Origin: CAIWHR01 sp963734085
GTDB lineage: Bacteria > Pseudomonadota > Gammaproteobacteria > Burkholderiales > Casimicrobiaceae
Direction of reading: 5' to 3'
Length of the DNA stretch: 64,000 nucleotides
Assembly: GCA_963734085.1 (NCBI GenBank)
Contig: CAVTFT010000017.1
Location: 186,001-250,000 of the forward strand
Shown in pieces: positions 53,262 through 61,781 of this stretch (position 1 is its first letter; every line of letters begins with the position of its first letter). The position numbers were made by a program, and so were the translations under genes. Under the pieces are notes generated by a model, which saw only the letters and a program-made list of their open reading frames with translations, searched no databases and had not been told where the DNA came from.

Positions 53262-53900
53262 ATGATGAAGTCGGTGACGTTGGTCACGAAGCGTCTCTAT
53301 TTCGGACTCGACGCGCTGCGGTTGCGCGATGCGACCGAGCGTGTGCTGTCACGCGTACACGGCATTCCGCCCGATCGCGCCACGGTCCGCCTCGACGCGC
53401 TGGTCCAGGATTTTCGCGTCAGTGCGGCGGCAAGCCGGGCGATGGTCGATGAGATGGTGCGCAAGGGTCTGTTGCAGCCGGTTGCGCCGCACGGCAGCGA
53501 ATACGGCATCACCGACAAGTTCCGGCAATATGCGCTGGCGCGCATTGTCGAGCCGCTGCCGCGCACGCGCGCCAAGATGCTGCTCGATCACATTGCCGAA
53601 CTCGCCGCCCACTTCAATCGGACCGCGACACGGAACAAGTACGAAATCGAGGCCATCGCGGTATACGGCGCCTACATGAGCCGGGACACGGAGCTCTCGG
53701 ACCTTTCGCTCGGTGTCACCGGGCGGCGGCGCATGCCGGGTGGCCGTCCGGCGGGCGGTCGAGCCGTCAAGCCGGTCGAAGGCAGCGAGGAGATCCGCGA
53801 ACTGTTCGAGGCGCAGAGCACATTCGTAGACGTGAGTTTTTTCCACCATTTGCAGGATGTCCCGCGGCCGTTCGCTGTGGTTTTCAGAGTCGACTTCTGA
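53262..53900 (+). CDS. Winged-helix protein with degenerate nucleotidyltransferase-like segment
   Basis: 212 aa. The first 90 residues look like a winged-helix DNA-binding domain (LDALVQDFRVSAAASRAMVD, EMVRKGLLQPVAPHGSEYGI). The middle part (EIEAIAVYGAYMSRDTELSD, then LSLGV) echoes the nucleotidyltransferase pattern GS-x(n)-SDxD, but the Gly-Ser is Gly-Ala and the second acid is lost. The C-terminal part is not recognised. I do not know this gene; it stands alone between two repeat copies. Confidence 0.55.
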   Translation: MMKSVTLVTKRLYFGLDALRLRDATERVLSRVHGIPPDRATVRLDALVQDFRVSAAASRAMVDEMVRKGLLQPVAPHGSEYGITDKFRQYALARIVEPLPRTRAKMLLDHIAELAAHFNRTATRNKYEIEAIAVYGAYMSRDTELSDLSLGVTGRRRMPGGRPAGGRAVKPVEGSEEIRELFEAQSTFVDVSFFHHLQDVPRPFAVVFRVDF

Positions 53901-53963
53901 GCCAGCTTCCGAGCCACTCGCGTTCCACGAGGTGGATCACCGTCGTGTGAGCGGTTGCCGTTG

Positions 53964-54000
53964 CCCTCTTTGAAAACGCGGAGGACCGCTATCCCTGTTT
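53964..54000. repeat. Short repeat, copy 2, overlapping the end of the bepA-like gene
   Basis: Second copy of the element at 53085-53120. Read on the minus strand it carries the last three codons and TAG of the protease gene, followed by GCGGTCCTCCGCGTTTTC, which can form a small hairpin before a T-run. Confidence 0.75.
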
Positions 54001-55626
54001 CGCCGCCGCGGCTTGCTGCTCGGCGAGCTCACGACGCAGCGTGCGAAGGCGCGTCTCGACGACCGAGGCTTGATAGAAATCGCCGTCGCCGGCCTTCGAT
54101 GCGAGCTCGAGCTGGAATACCGCCGCCTTGAGGTTACCCTGCCATGCGTAATACTCGCCCTGGTGGCGATGCTCCTGCATCTTCTTGCCGAGCTCTGCGT
54201 ACGCCTGCGCGGCAATCAAGTGCAAGCGGCCGTCTTCGGGGAATCGCGCCAGTTCGCGATCGACGAACGCTGCGGCTTCGCCCGGACGCTTCGCCTTGAG
54301 CAGGGCCTCGGGATAGTCGTAGACGAGCTGCATCTTGTTCGGATAGCGCGTGAGCGCCGCGCCAAAGCGCGCGATCGCGACGTCGAGATCGCCCGCCTCC
54401 ATGAAGACGTGGCCGGCGATCGCTTCGATCATCGGATGCGGCGGCGCGATCTTTTCCAGCGCCGCGAGCTCGACTTTCGCGCGTTTCAAGTCGCCGGCGC
54501 GCAGCAGCGAGGCGACGAGCCCGTAACGCTCGGCGACCTCGCTGTTGTACTTGTGCTCGGCGATTGCGCTATCGAAGTAGACGACCGCTTCGCGCGGCGT
54601 GCCTTGATAGCTCCGCAGAAGCGCGCGCACCATCTGGAAGTCGAGCGAGTCGGGGACCTGCCGATACGGTTCCTTTTCCGCGCGGGCCTGGGCGTCGGCG
54701 ATCCGTTCCGTAGTGATCGGGTGCGTGCGCAGGTAGCTCGGCGCGTTGCTGTCCGAGAAGCGGGTCGATTTCAAGAGGCGCTGGAACATCGTGGCCATCG
54801 CGGTCGTGTCGAATCCGGCAATCGCCATGCGCTGGAAGCCGATGCGGTCGGCTTCGTACTCGTTTTCGCGCGTGTAGTTGAGCTGGCTCTGAATGGCGAT
54901 CGCCTGAGCGGAGGCGATGGCGGCGTTGCTCGCTTGTCCCGCCGCCGCCGACTTGGAGCTCGCGGCCGCGACCGCGACCGCCAGCGCGGCGAGCGTATAC
55001 AGCATCGAGCGTTGTTGGCCCGCCATGGCGCGCGTGAAGTGGTGCTGCGTCACGTGCGTGATTTCGTGTCCCAGGACCGACGCGAGCTCGGATTCGTTCT
55101 GCGTCATGAGGATGAGACCCATGTTGACGCCGACGAAGCCGCCGGGGAGCGCGAAGGCGTTGATGCCGGGGTCGGCAACGGCGAAGAACTGGAAATCCCA
55201 CGGACTGTCGGGCTTCGCCGCGAGGAGACGATGGCCGATGTCGTTCAGGTAGTCGTTGACCTCGGGGTCGTCGAGATAGGCGCCCGCCGCCCGTATCTGG
55301 CGCACGACCGATTCGCCCAGCCTGCGCTCCTGCGCGGGCGAGTAGAGCGCCTGCGATTCGTCACCGAGGTCGGGCAGCGACGGCGAACGCTCCGCAGGAA
55401 GGGTTTCGGCAGGGGCCGCGGGCGGCGGGCGCTTGGGCGTCTGGGCGGGAGCGTAGAGCGCCTGCGATTCGTCGCCCGGATCCGGCGTCGATTGCGCACG
55501 GGCGGACGGAATGGCGGCCGGCGCGAGCGGCTGGCCGACGAGTGCGACCGCAACGAGCGTGGCGATCAGCCGTCGCCACGCCGTCGCGGCGTGTGACGAG
55601 CGTATGGGCATGCAAGAGCGCATCAA
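53989..55626 (-). CDS. bepA: BepA/YfgC-like periplasmic M48 metalloprotease with TPR domain
   Basis: 545 aa with a signal peptide ending near AIPSARAQS. The zinc motif HEITH (His187, Glu188, His191) is in SVLGHEITHVTQHHFTRAM; the third ligand is in ENEYEADRIG. A TPR domain occupies the C-terminal 200 residues. BepA degrades or assembles stalled outer-membrane proteins. The region between signal peptide and protease is duplicated: DESQALYAPAQ recurs as DESQALYSPAQ 37 residues later. A later ATG (55611) is also possible. Confidence 0.88.
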   Translation of the reverse strand: MMRSCMPIRSSHAATAWRRLIATLVAVALVGQPLAPAAIPSARAQSTPDPGDESQALYAPAQTPKRPPPAAPAETLPAERSPSLPDLGDESQALYSPAQERRLGESVVRQIRAAGAYLDDPEVNDYLNDIGHRLLAAKPDSPWDFQFFAVADPGINAFALPGGFVGVNMGLILMTQNESELASVLGHEITHVTQHHFTRAMAGQQRSMLYTLAALAVAVAAASSKSAAAGQASNAAIASAQAIAIQSQLNYTRENEYEADRIGFQRMAIAGFDTTAMATMFQRLLKSTRFSDSNAPSYLRTHPITTERIADAQARAEKEPYRQVPDSLDFQMVRALLRSYQGTPREAVVYFDSAIAEHKYNSEVAERYGLVASLLRAGDLKRAKVELAALEKIAPPHPMIEAIAGHVFMEAGDLDVAIARFGAALTRYPNKMQLVYDYPEALLKAKRPGEAAAFVDRELARFPEDGRLHLIAAQAYAELGKKMQEHRHQGEYYAWQGNLKAAVFQLELASKAGDGDFYQASVVETRLRTLRRELAEQQAAAAKQG

Positions 55627-55702
55627 GAGGGCCCGACGTTGCGGCAGAATGCTGATGCTAAGATGCTCGGCATTATCCGAAGTTCAAGCGGAGGAGGCCG
55701 CC

Positions 55703-56269
55703 GTGGCGCGCACGCGGGCCAGGACGACGAAAGCCCCGAAAGCAATGCGCCGCGCTGCCGCGCGGCCGCGCGCGCCGGTGCGCAGCGCGCCAACACCGTA
55801 TTTTACCCATTTCGATGCGGCCGGGCAGGCGCAGATGGTCGACGTCGCCGGCAAGGACGTGACCCGGCGCGTTGCCCGCGCCGGCGGCCGCATCGTCATG
55901 CAGGCGCCGACGTTGGCGTTGATCGCGGCCGGCGCCGCGAAGAAGGGCGATGTGCTCGGCGTGGCCCGCATCGCCGCGATCCAGGCGGCGAAGCAGGCTC
56001 CGCTGTTGATTCCGCTCGCGCATCCGCTGCCGCTCACCCGAATCGCCGTCGCATTCACGACGGATGCAGAGGCGAGCTCCATCTCTATCGAGGTCACCGC
56101 CGAAACCTTCTCGCGCACCGGCGTCGAAATGGAGGCGCTCACCGCAGCGGCGATCGGCCTTCTCACGATCTATGACATGTGCAAGGCCGTGGACCGGGGG
56201 ATGCGCATCGAGGGCGTGCGGTTGCTCGAGAAGACGGGCGGCAAATCGGGCCATTACGTCGCCGCGTGA
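55703..56269 (+). CDS. moaC: Cyclic pyranopterin monophosphate synthase MoaC
   Basis: 188 aa from GTG 55703, with GGAGGAGG five bases upstream. MoaC rearranges the MoaA product into cPMP for molybdenum cofactor. Motifs are FTHFDAAGQAQMVDVAGKDV near 33, PLAHPLPLTRIAVAF near 95 and MEALTAAAIGLLTIYDMCKA near 131 with the catalytic Lys/Asp region, ending KTGGKSGHYVA. A basic Arg/Ala extension of about 30 residues precedes the core. It is divergent from the protease gene by about 75 bases. Confidence 0.92.
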   Translation: MARTRARTTKAPKAMRRAAARPRAPVRSAPTPYFTHFDAAGQAQMVDVAGKDVTRRVARAGGRIVMQAPTLALIAAGAAKKGDVLGVARIAAIQAAKQAPLLIPLAHPLPLTRIAVAFTTDAEASSISIEVTAETFSRTGVEMEALTAAAIGLLTIYDMCKAVDRGMRIEGVRLLEKTGGKSGHYVAA

Positions 56270-56544
56270 CCCGGTGTTTCCTGCGGCCGTTTGTCGCAGG
56301 ACGGCTGCGCGAGCAGGGTGACGCCAAGGAGCGAAGCTCGGGCCTGCGAGCGCGGACGGCGGTCGGCTGAACGACGCACGCGCGCGCAGCACCGCAGTGC
56401 AGAGGGCTGCGATGCGTGCGACCGCCACCGAAAGCTGCGATGATGAAGGCTCCGCGCCGTGGGTGACAGCCTGTTGGTCCGGTGGCTGGGCCACTTGACC
56501 CCATCGGCGACGGGCAGTACGATCGACTTGAACCGCGCTGCAAG

Positions 56545-57333
56545 ATGCGCGGGCGATCCGGCGCTCGCCGATTGGGGGATACATTGCCGCTGCATACCGT
56601 CCTGCCGTTGCGGCTCTACCGGCAGATCGCCGGCCAGATCGCTGCACTGATCGAAGGCGGCGAGTTCCCGACGGGATCGCGGCTTCCGGCCGAACGTGAG
56701 CTCGCGAGCTTGCTCGGCGTATCCCGCACGTCGGTGCGCGAGGCCATCATCTCGCTCGAGATCGCGGGCCTGGTCGAAGTGCGCGTGGGCACCGGAATCT
56801 TCGTGACGGCAAAGCCGGGATCCGGGCGCACGCGTGGCACCGGCGAGGATCCCGATCGCGGTCCGGGGCCCTTCGAGCTCCTGGCGGCGCGCAAGCTCGT
56901 CGAAGGCGAGATCGTCGCGGTGGCGGCACGCAGGGCGACCGCAGCGGACTTGGCATCGTTGCGCGGCTGCGTCGAACGGATGGAATCGGAGCTCGACGAC
57001 TTTGCGGCGCGCGAGGCGTCCGATCGCGATTTCCACGTCGGTCTTGCCAAAGCCACCGGCAACGGGTCGCTCGAGCTCGTCGTCGCCGAACTGTGGAACC
57101 AGCGCGCCGAGATGTGGCGGCGCACGCAGCAACACTTCCATACGCGCAAGCTCGCCGAGAAGACGTTGCGCGATCACGCGGCGATTCTTGCCGCCGTGGC
57201 CCGCCGCGATCCCGAGGCGGCGCGCACGGCGATGCATCGGCATCTTGCGCGGGTCGAGCGCGAGTTCCAGCGCGACGACGATTCCGGCGCGCGCGCGCCG
57301 GCCGGCGCGAAACGGAGCCGGGTAGCGGCCTAA
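56545..57333 (+). CDS. GntR/FadR-family regulator with FCD domain
   Basis: 262 aa from ATG 56545; earlier starts at 56482 are possible. The winged helix is at LYRQIAGQIAALIEGGEFPT through LPAERELASLLGVSRTSVRE and AIISLEIAGLVEVRVGTGIF; the FCD ligand domain has the metal-site pattern D-x3-H near RDFHVGLAKATGN. FCD proteins of this kind (UxuR, ExuR, GntR) sense sugar acids. It lies directly upstream of an ABC importer and uronate enzymes, with a GTTGT-N3-ACAAC site just before the binding-protein gene. Confidence 0.88.
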   Translation: MRGRSGARRLGDTLPLHTVLPLRLYRQIAGQIAALIEGGEFPTGSRLPAERELASLLGVSRTSVREAIISLEIAGLVEVRVGTGIFVTAKPGSGRTRGTGEDPDRGPGPFELLAARKLVEGEIVAVAARRATAADLASLRGCVERMESELDDFAAREASDRDFHVGLAKATGNGSLELVVAELWNQRAEMWRRTQQHFHTRKLAEKTLRDHAAILAAVARRDPEAARTAMHRHLARVEREFQRDDDSGARAPAGAKRSRVAA

Positions 57334-57427
57334 TAGGGACGCAACAGCGGAAAGGACGGCGATGGTGCGCGCGTGGCGCGATCCCGTTCCTGCCGAAAGT
57401 CGGACGCCGCGCGGCGCGCGGCGGAAG

Positions 57428-57440
57428 GTTGTCAAACAAC
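57428..57440 (+). promoter_or_regulatory. FadR-type operator GTTGTCAAACAAC
   Basis: GTTGT-N3-ACAAC, perfectly symmetrical, fits the TNGT-N3-ACNA consensus of FadR-subfamily regulators. It ends one base before the GAGGAGGGG ribosome-binding site of the binding-protein gene. A repressor bound here would block the importer operon. The upstream regulator is the natural candidate. Confidence 0.65.
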
Positions 57441-57453
57441 GAGGAGGGGTTTC

Positions 57454-58674
57454 ATGAACGGTTCGATGAGGCGGAAGATCGGGACGCGCCGCATGGCGCT
57501 CAAGGCAACCGTTGCAGGCATCGCCGCTGCGGCGCTTGCCGGTGCCGGAGCATTCGGCGTAGCGTCGGCGCAGATGCCCGCGATGCCGAAGAGTCCCGTG
57601 ACGATCAACATCGTCGACGTCGCGGGCGACCTGGCGCTGACCCAGGACGCGATCGAGCTCTACGCGAAGAAGCATCCGAACGTCGTCTCCAAGTTCAACT
57701 TCACCAAGGCGCCCGCTCCGGAGCTACCGGGCAAGCTGAAGGCGATGCAGGGCGCGGGACGCAGCGACATCGACATGGTGCTGACCGGTACCGACTTCCT
57801 TGCCGCCGGCATCGAGCAGGGTCTGCTCGTCAAGCTCTTGCCGGAGTATGCGGCGAAGTTCCCGAATCTGACGGCGAACTACCAGCCTGCCGCCGCGAAG
57901 ATGCAGGAGCTCGCGCAGAATGAAGGGATCGAAGTCGTATTCATGCCCGCCGGTCCGCTGCTCGAGTACAACCCGGCCAAGGTCAAGCAGGTGCCGACTA
58001 CGCCGGCCGAGCTGCTCGCCTGGTGCAAGGCCAATCCCAATCGGCTGATCTACGCCCGGCCTGCCAACTCCGGTCCGGGACGCACGTTCATCATGGGGCT
58101 GCCGTACATTCTCGGCGACAAGAACCCGAAGGATCCGGTCAACGGCTGGGAAAAGACGTGGGCGTACCTCAAGGAACTCAACTCGTGCATCGAGTACTAC
58201 CCGACGGGGACGGGCGCGGTGATGAAAGAGCTGGGCGAGGGCTCGCGCGACATGACGGTGACGATGACAGGCTGGGACCTGAATCCGCGTGTGCTGGGGA
58301 TCGTGCCGAAGGACTTCAAGGTCGCGCCGTTCAAGGGCATGACGTGGGTCAACGACGCGCATTACATGGTGATCCCCAAGGGCGTCCCGCCGGAGAAGAT
58401 CGCGGCGGTTCTCGACCTGATGGCGTTCCTGCTCACCCCGGAAGCGCAGGCCTACACGTACGACAAGGGCTATTTCTATCCCGGTCCGGCGGTGAAGAAC
58501 GTGCCGCTGTCGATGGCGCCGAAGGAGAGCCAGGACGCGATCAAGGAGTATGGCCGTCCCGAGTACGAAAAGTGGCTGACCGAGTTCCCGCATACGCAGT
58601 CGCTGGAACCCAAACAACAGGTCGAGGCGTTCCGGATCTGGGACGAGCAGGTCGGGGCGAAGATCAAGAAGTGA
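57454..58674 (+). CDS. ABC transporter substrate-binding protein, spermidine/iron (PotD-like) class
   Basis: 406 aa, GAGGAGGGG upstream. The signal peptide contains RRMALK after a Thr (TRRMALK), a weak Tat-type motif, and ends near GVASAQMPAM. The body resembles the PotD/AfuA binding-protein group (VTINIVDVAGDLALTQDAIE, NSCIEYYPTGTGAVMKELG, FLLTPEAQAYTYDKGYFYPG). In this operon the likely solute is a uronate, aldonate or related sugar acid, an inference from the neighbours. A strong hairpin follows it at 58712-58753. Confidence 0.87.
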   Translation: MNGSMRRKIGTRRMALKATVAGIAAAALAGAGAFGVASAQMPAMPKSPVTINIVDVAGDLALTQDAIELYAKKHPNVVSKFNFTKAPAPELPGKLKAMQGAGRSDIDMVLTGTDFLAAGIEQGLLVKLLPEYAAKFPNLTANYQPAAAKMQELAQNEGIEVVFMPAGPLLEYNPAKVKQVPTTPAELLAWCKANPNRLIYARPANSGPGRTFIMGLPYILGDKNPKDPVNGWEKTWAYLKELNSCIEYYPTGTGAVMKELGEGSRDMTVTMTGWDLNPRVLGIVPKDFKVAPFKGMTWVNDAHYMVIPKGVPPEKIAAVLDLMAFLLTPEAQAYTYDKGYFYPGPAVKNVPLSMAPKESQDAIKEYGRPEYEKWLTEFPHTQSLEPKQQVEAFRIWDEQVGAKIKK

Positions 58675-58711
58675 CGTTATCCCGTTTCGCGGAAGGCGCG
58701 ACGGGACAACT

Positions 58712-58753
58712 CGCCGCGTTGAACCGGCGGCCGACCGCCGGTTTAACGCGGCG
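58712..58753 (+). other. Intercistronic hairpin after the binding-protein gene
   Basis: A 19-base arm (58712-58730, CGCCGCGTT...GGCGG) pairs with 58735-58753 through one G-T, leaving a four-base loop (CCGA). There is no T-run, so it is not a rho-independent terminator. Such stems often protect the upstream message from 3' exonucleases, giving more binding protein than ATPase and permease. Confidence 0.75.
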
Positions 58754-58840
58754 TCCCTGGGAATGCAATCGGGCTGCGCGTCCTCGGCCGACGGACGACG
58801 GCGAACGGTCGCGGAAACGCAGCTGCTCGATTACTCAGCG

Positions 58841-59917
58841 ATGAAGCACGACTTCTCCGAACTCCGGCTCGAGGGCGTCACGCGCCGCTTCGCGGGCGCC
58901 GGCGGCAAGGCGTTCAACGCGCTGTCCGAAATGACGCTGACGATCCGCCGCGGCGAGTTCATCGCGCTGCTCGGACCGTCGGGCTGCGGCAAGTCGACGG
59001 CGTTGAACTGCATTGCCGGCCTGATGCCGCTCTCCGACGGCAGCATCTGGCTCGACGATCAGCGCATCGACACGTTGCCGCCCGAGCGCCGCGGGTTTGG
59101 CATGGTCTTCCAGAACTACGCGCTGTTCCCGCACATGAGCGTGGCGAAGAATGTCGGCTTCGGGCTACGGATGCAGGGCGTCCCCGCCGGCGAGGTCGCG
59201 TCGCGCGTCGATCGCGCGCTGAGACTCGTCCAGCTCACCGGCCAGGAAGGCAAGCTGCCCGGACAGCTTTCCGGCGGGCAGCAGCAGCGCGTCGCGATCG
59301 CGCGCGCGATCGTGATCGAGCCGCCGCTGATCCTGATGGACGAGCCGTTGTCGAATCTCGACGCCAAGCTCCGGATCGAGACGCGCTCCGAGATCCGCCG
59401 CATCCACCGCGAGCTCGACCGCGCGACGATCTACGTTACCCACGACCAGGACGAAGCGCTGTCGCTCGCCGACCGCATCGTCGTGATGCAGGACGGCGTC
59501 GTGCAGCAGGTGGCCACGCCGCAGGAGGTGTACGCGCAGCCGGCGAATCTCGACGTCGCGCGCTTCATGGGCTATCGCAACGTCGTCGAGTTCGGCGTCG
59601 AGCGCGAGGATGGCAATCGCGTCGTGCTCTTGCGCAACGGCGTGCGGATCCATGGCACGCGCAAGCAGCCGCTTGCCAAGGGGGCGGCGTTCGTCGCGTT
59701 GCGGCCCGACGAAATCATCGTCGGCGAAGGGCCCGACGGGCAGAACACGCTCGAAGGCCGCGTTGACGTCGTCGAATACGGCGGTCGCGATTCGCTGGTC
59801 GATGTGATCACGACCGACGGAACACGCCTGCACGTGCGCACCCATGTTCCGGTCGTCGTCGGCGACAGCGTCCGTCTGCACGTGCCGTCGGAACGCGCGC
59901 TGGTCTACTCGGGCTGA
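58841..59917 (+). CDS. ABC transporter ATP-binding protein (PotA/MalK-like)
   Basis: 358 aa from ATG 58841; an upstream frame to 58763 is not supported. Walker A GPSGCGKST near 45, Q-loop in GMVFQNYALFPHMS, signature LSGGQQQRVAIARA near 143, Walker B LILMDEPLSNLDAKLR and switch His in VTHDQDEA are intact. A C-terminal TOBE domain (FVALRPDEIIV; RVDVVEYGGRDSLVDV) is of the sugar/polyamine type. Two permease genes follow. Confidence 0.93.
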   Translation: MKHDFSELRLEGVTRRFAGAGGKAFNALSEMTLTIRRGEFIALLGPSGCGKSTALNCIAGLMPLSDGSIWLDDQRIDTLPPERRGFGMVFQNYALFPHMSVAKNVGFGLRMQGVPAGEVASRVDRALRLVQLTGQEGKLPGQLSGGQQQRVAIARAIVIEPPLILMDEPLSNLDAKLRIETRSEIRRIHRELDRATIYVTHDQDEALSLADRIVVMQDGVVQQVATPQEVYAQPANLDVARFMGYRNVVEFGVEREDGNRVVLLRNGVRIHGTRKQPLAKGAAFVALRPDEIIVGEGPDGQNTLEGRVDVVEYGGRDSLVDVITTDGTRLHVRTHVPVVVGDSVRLHVPSERALVYSG

Positions 59918-59919
59918 CG

Positions 59920-60795
59920 ATGGCCGCCGCTGCACCGCCGCTCGCGCGCGCGCAGTTCGACCGCGCGCTGTGGCTCGTGGTCCCGGCCGCAGCGTTCATG
60001 CTGCTGCTGTTCGTTTACCCGTTCCTCTACGGGCTGCTGCTGTCCTTCGAGCCCAAAGACGCCTTCACGTTCGAGAACTACCGCAAGTTCGCAGGCGACG
60101 ACCGCCTGTGGCCGACGATCTGGACGACGCTGCGGCTCGCGCTGCCGGCGACGATGATCAACGTCTTCATCGCGCTGCCGATCGCGTTCAAGATGCGGAC
60201 GAGATCGCCGTATCAGCGCGCGACCACGACGATCCTGGTCGTCCCGATCACGCTCGGCACCGTGCTGATCGCCGAGGGCATGCTGACGTACTTCGGGCCG
60301 AGGGGCTGGCTGTCGCAGTTCCTGCAGTTCTTCCATCTCTACGACGGCCCGATCCGGCTCACGCACAATTACTGGGGCGTGCTGATCTCGCTTGTGATCT
60401 CCGGCTTTCCGTTCTCCTTCCTGCTGATCCTGTCGTACATCACCGGCATCGACCCTGCGCTCGCGCGCGCGGCGGCGACGCTTGGCGCCCCGCCCGGCGC
60501 GCAGTTCCGCTACATCTACCTGCCGCTGCTGGCGCCGGGACTCGCGATGTGCTTCTGCCTCGCGTTCGTGCAGGCGTTCTCGGTGTTCCCCTCCGCGGTG
60601 CTGCTGGGCTCGCCGGCCGGCCCCACGCGGGTGATCTCGATCGCCGCGTACGAGGCGGCGTTCGAGCAGTACGACTATTCGCTCGCCTCGGCGATCGCGA
60701 TGATCATGGGCGCAGTCCAGCTCATCATCGTCGCCGCCGTGCTCACGATGCGCAACCTCTTCTATCGGGGTCCGGTGGTCGGCGGCAAAGGGTAG
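59920..60795 (+). CDS. ABC transporter permease (PotB-like)
   Basis: 291 aa, two bases after the ATPase stop. Six membrane helices; the EAA-type cytoplasmic loop is at LARAAATLGAPPGAQFRYIY with the following LPLLAPGLAM. It pairs with the second permease to form the channel. The start opens with a short Ala/Pro stretch. Confidence 0.9.
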   Translation: MAAAAPPLARAQFDRALWLVVPAAAFMLLLFVYPFLYGLLLSFEPKDAFTFENYRKFAGDDRLWPTIWTTLRLALPATMINVFIALPIAFKMRTRSPYQRATTTILVVPITLGTVLIAEGMLTYFGPRGWLSQFLQFFHLYDGPIRLTHNYWGVLISLVISGFPFSFLLILSYITGIDPALARAAATLGAPPGAQFRYIYLPLLAPGLAMCFCLAFVQAFSVFPSAVLLGSPAGPTRVISIAAYEAAFEQYDYSLASAIAMIMGAVQLIIVAAVLTMRNLFYRGPVVGGKG

Positions 60796-60808
60796 CCAAA
60801 TGAGCCTA

Positions 60809-60855
60809 GGAGCGGGGGTCCCGCGTAGCGGGGATGTGACTCCGGCGAATGCCGG
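60809..60855. repeat. CCCCGCGTAGCGGGG-type palindromic repeat between permease genes
   Basis: Contains GGGTCCCGCGTAGCGGGGAT followed by CTCCGGCGAATGCCGG, two short hairpins of the common GTCATTCCCGC family in the reverse orientation. It fills most of the gap between the two permease genes. Confidence 0.65.
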
Positions 60856-60909
60856 CGCGGCCGACGCGCCGTCGTTCGCATCGCCAGGACGCCATGGAGG
60901 TCGCAGGCG

Positions 60910-61764
60910 ATGAGATCCGCGACCATCGACAAGCGCTGGCTCGACACCGCATGGAGCAGCTTCCTGTGGGGCCTGATGATCGTGTTCGTCGTCAACATCG
61001 GCCTCATGATCGCCGCGGTCGCGACCTCGTCGTTTGCGCGGCGCTGGCTCGGCACGTGGCTCCCCGAGGGCTGGACGACGGTCTGGTACACGGCGGCATG
61101 GAAGGAGTTTCAGCTGGGCTCCGTCCTCTGGGTCACCGTGGAGGTCGTCTTCGCGGTCGTGTTCCTCGCGCTCGTGATCGGCGTGCCTGCGGCGTATACG
61201 CTGGCGCGCCGCGATTTTCCCGGCAAGCGCGCGCTGATGCTGTTGTTCCTGCTGCCACTGATGGTGCCGCCGATCACCTATGGCATTCCGCTTGCGACGG
61301 TCCTCTACAAGGTTCAGCTTGCCGGGACGATCTACGGCGTCATTCTCGCCAACCTGATCCCCGCCGCGCCGTTCGTGATCCTGGTGATGACGCCGTTCAT
61401 CGAGCAGATCGACCCCAATCTCGAATCGGCGGCGCGCGTGTTCGGCGCGAGCACCGCGCGGATGTTCTGGCACGTGCTCGTGCCGCTGCTGGCCCCCGGC
61501 ATCCTCGCGGCGTCGCTGCTCGTTCTGGTACGCACGATTGCGCTGTTCGAGCTTACGTTCCTGACCGCGGGATCGGACTCGCAGACGCTGGTCGTGGCGC
61601 TCTACTACGCGGTGTTTGCCGCCGGCGTGCGCGCGCCGCAGTCGGTCGACGCGATGGCGATGATCTACATGGCGGTGACGCTCGTGTGGCTGCTGCTCGC
61701 GCTGCGCTTCGTCAACCCGACGCAGCTCGTGAGCCGGGTCAAGGAACATCCGCGCGCAGCATAG
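60910..61764 (+). CDS. ABC transporter permease (PotC-like)
   Basis: 284 aa; AGGTCGCAGGCG precedes the ATG. Six helices, and the EAA-type loop is at LESAARVFGASTARMFWHVL with VPLLAPGILAASLL. Partner of the permease encoded 114 bases upstream. Together with the ATPase and binding protein this is a complete importer. Confidence 0.9.
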   Translation: MRSATIDKRWLDTAWSSFLWGLMIVFVVNIGLMIAAVATSSFARRWLGTWLPEGWTTVWYTAAWKEFQLGSVLWVTVEVVFAVVFLALVIGVPAAYTLARRDFPGKRALMLLFLLPLMVPPITYGIPLATVLYKVQLAGTIYGVILANLIPAAPFVILVMTPFIEQIDPNLESAARVFGASTARMFWHVLVPLLAPGILAASLLVLVRTIALFELTFLTAGSDSQTLVVALYYAVFAAGVRAPQSVDAMAMIYMAVTLVWLLLALRFVNPTQLVSRVKEHPRAA

Positions 61765-61781
61765 TCTTCCCGGGCCACGCG

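Noticed and set aside
58712..58753. Rho-independent terminator after the binding-protein gene
   Set aside because: The hairpin has no T-run, and the next genes are clearly part of the same importer.
59905..61749. 614-codon minus-strand frame opposite the permease genes
   Set aside because: Arg/His/Gln-rich shadow; the plus strand encodes clear permeases.
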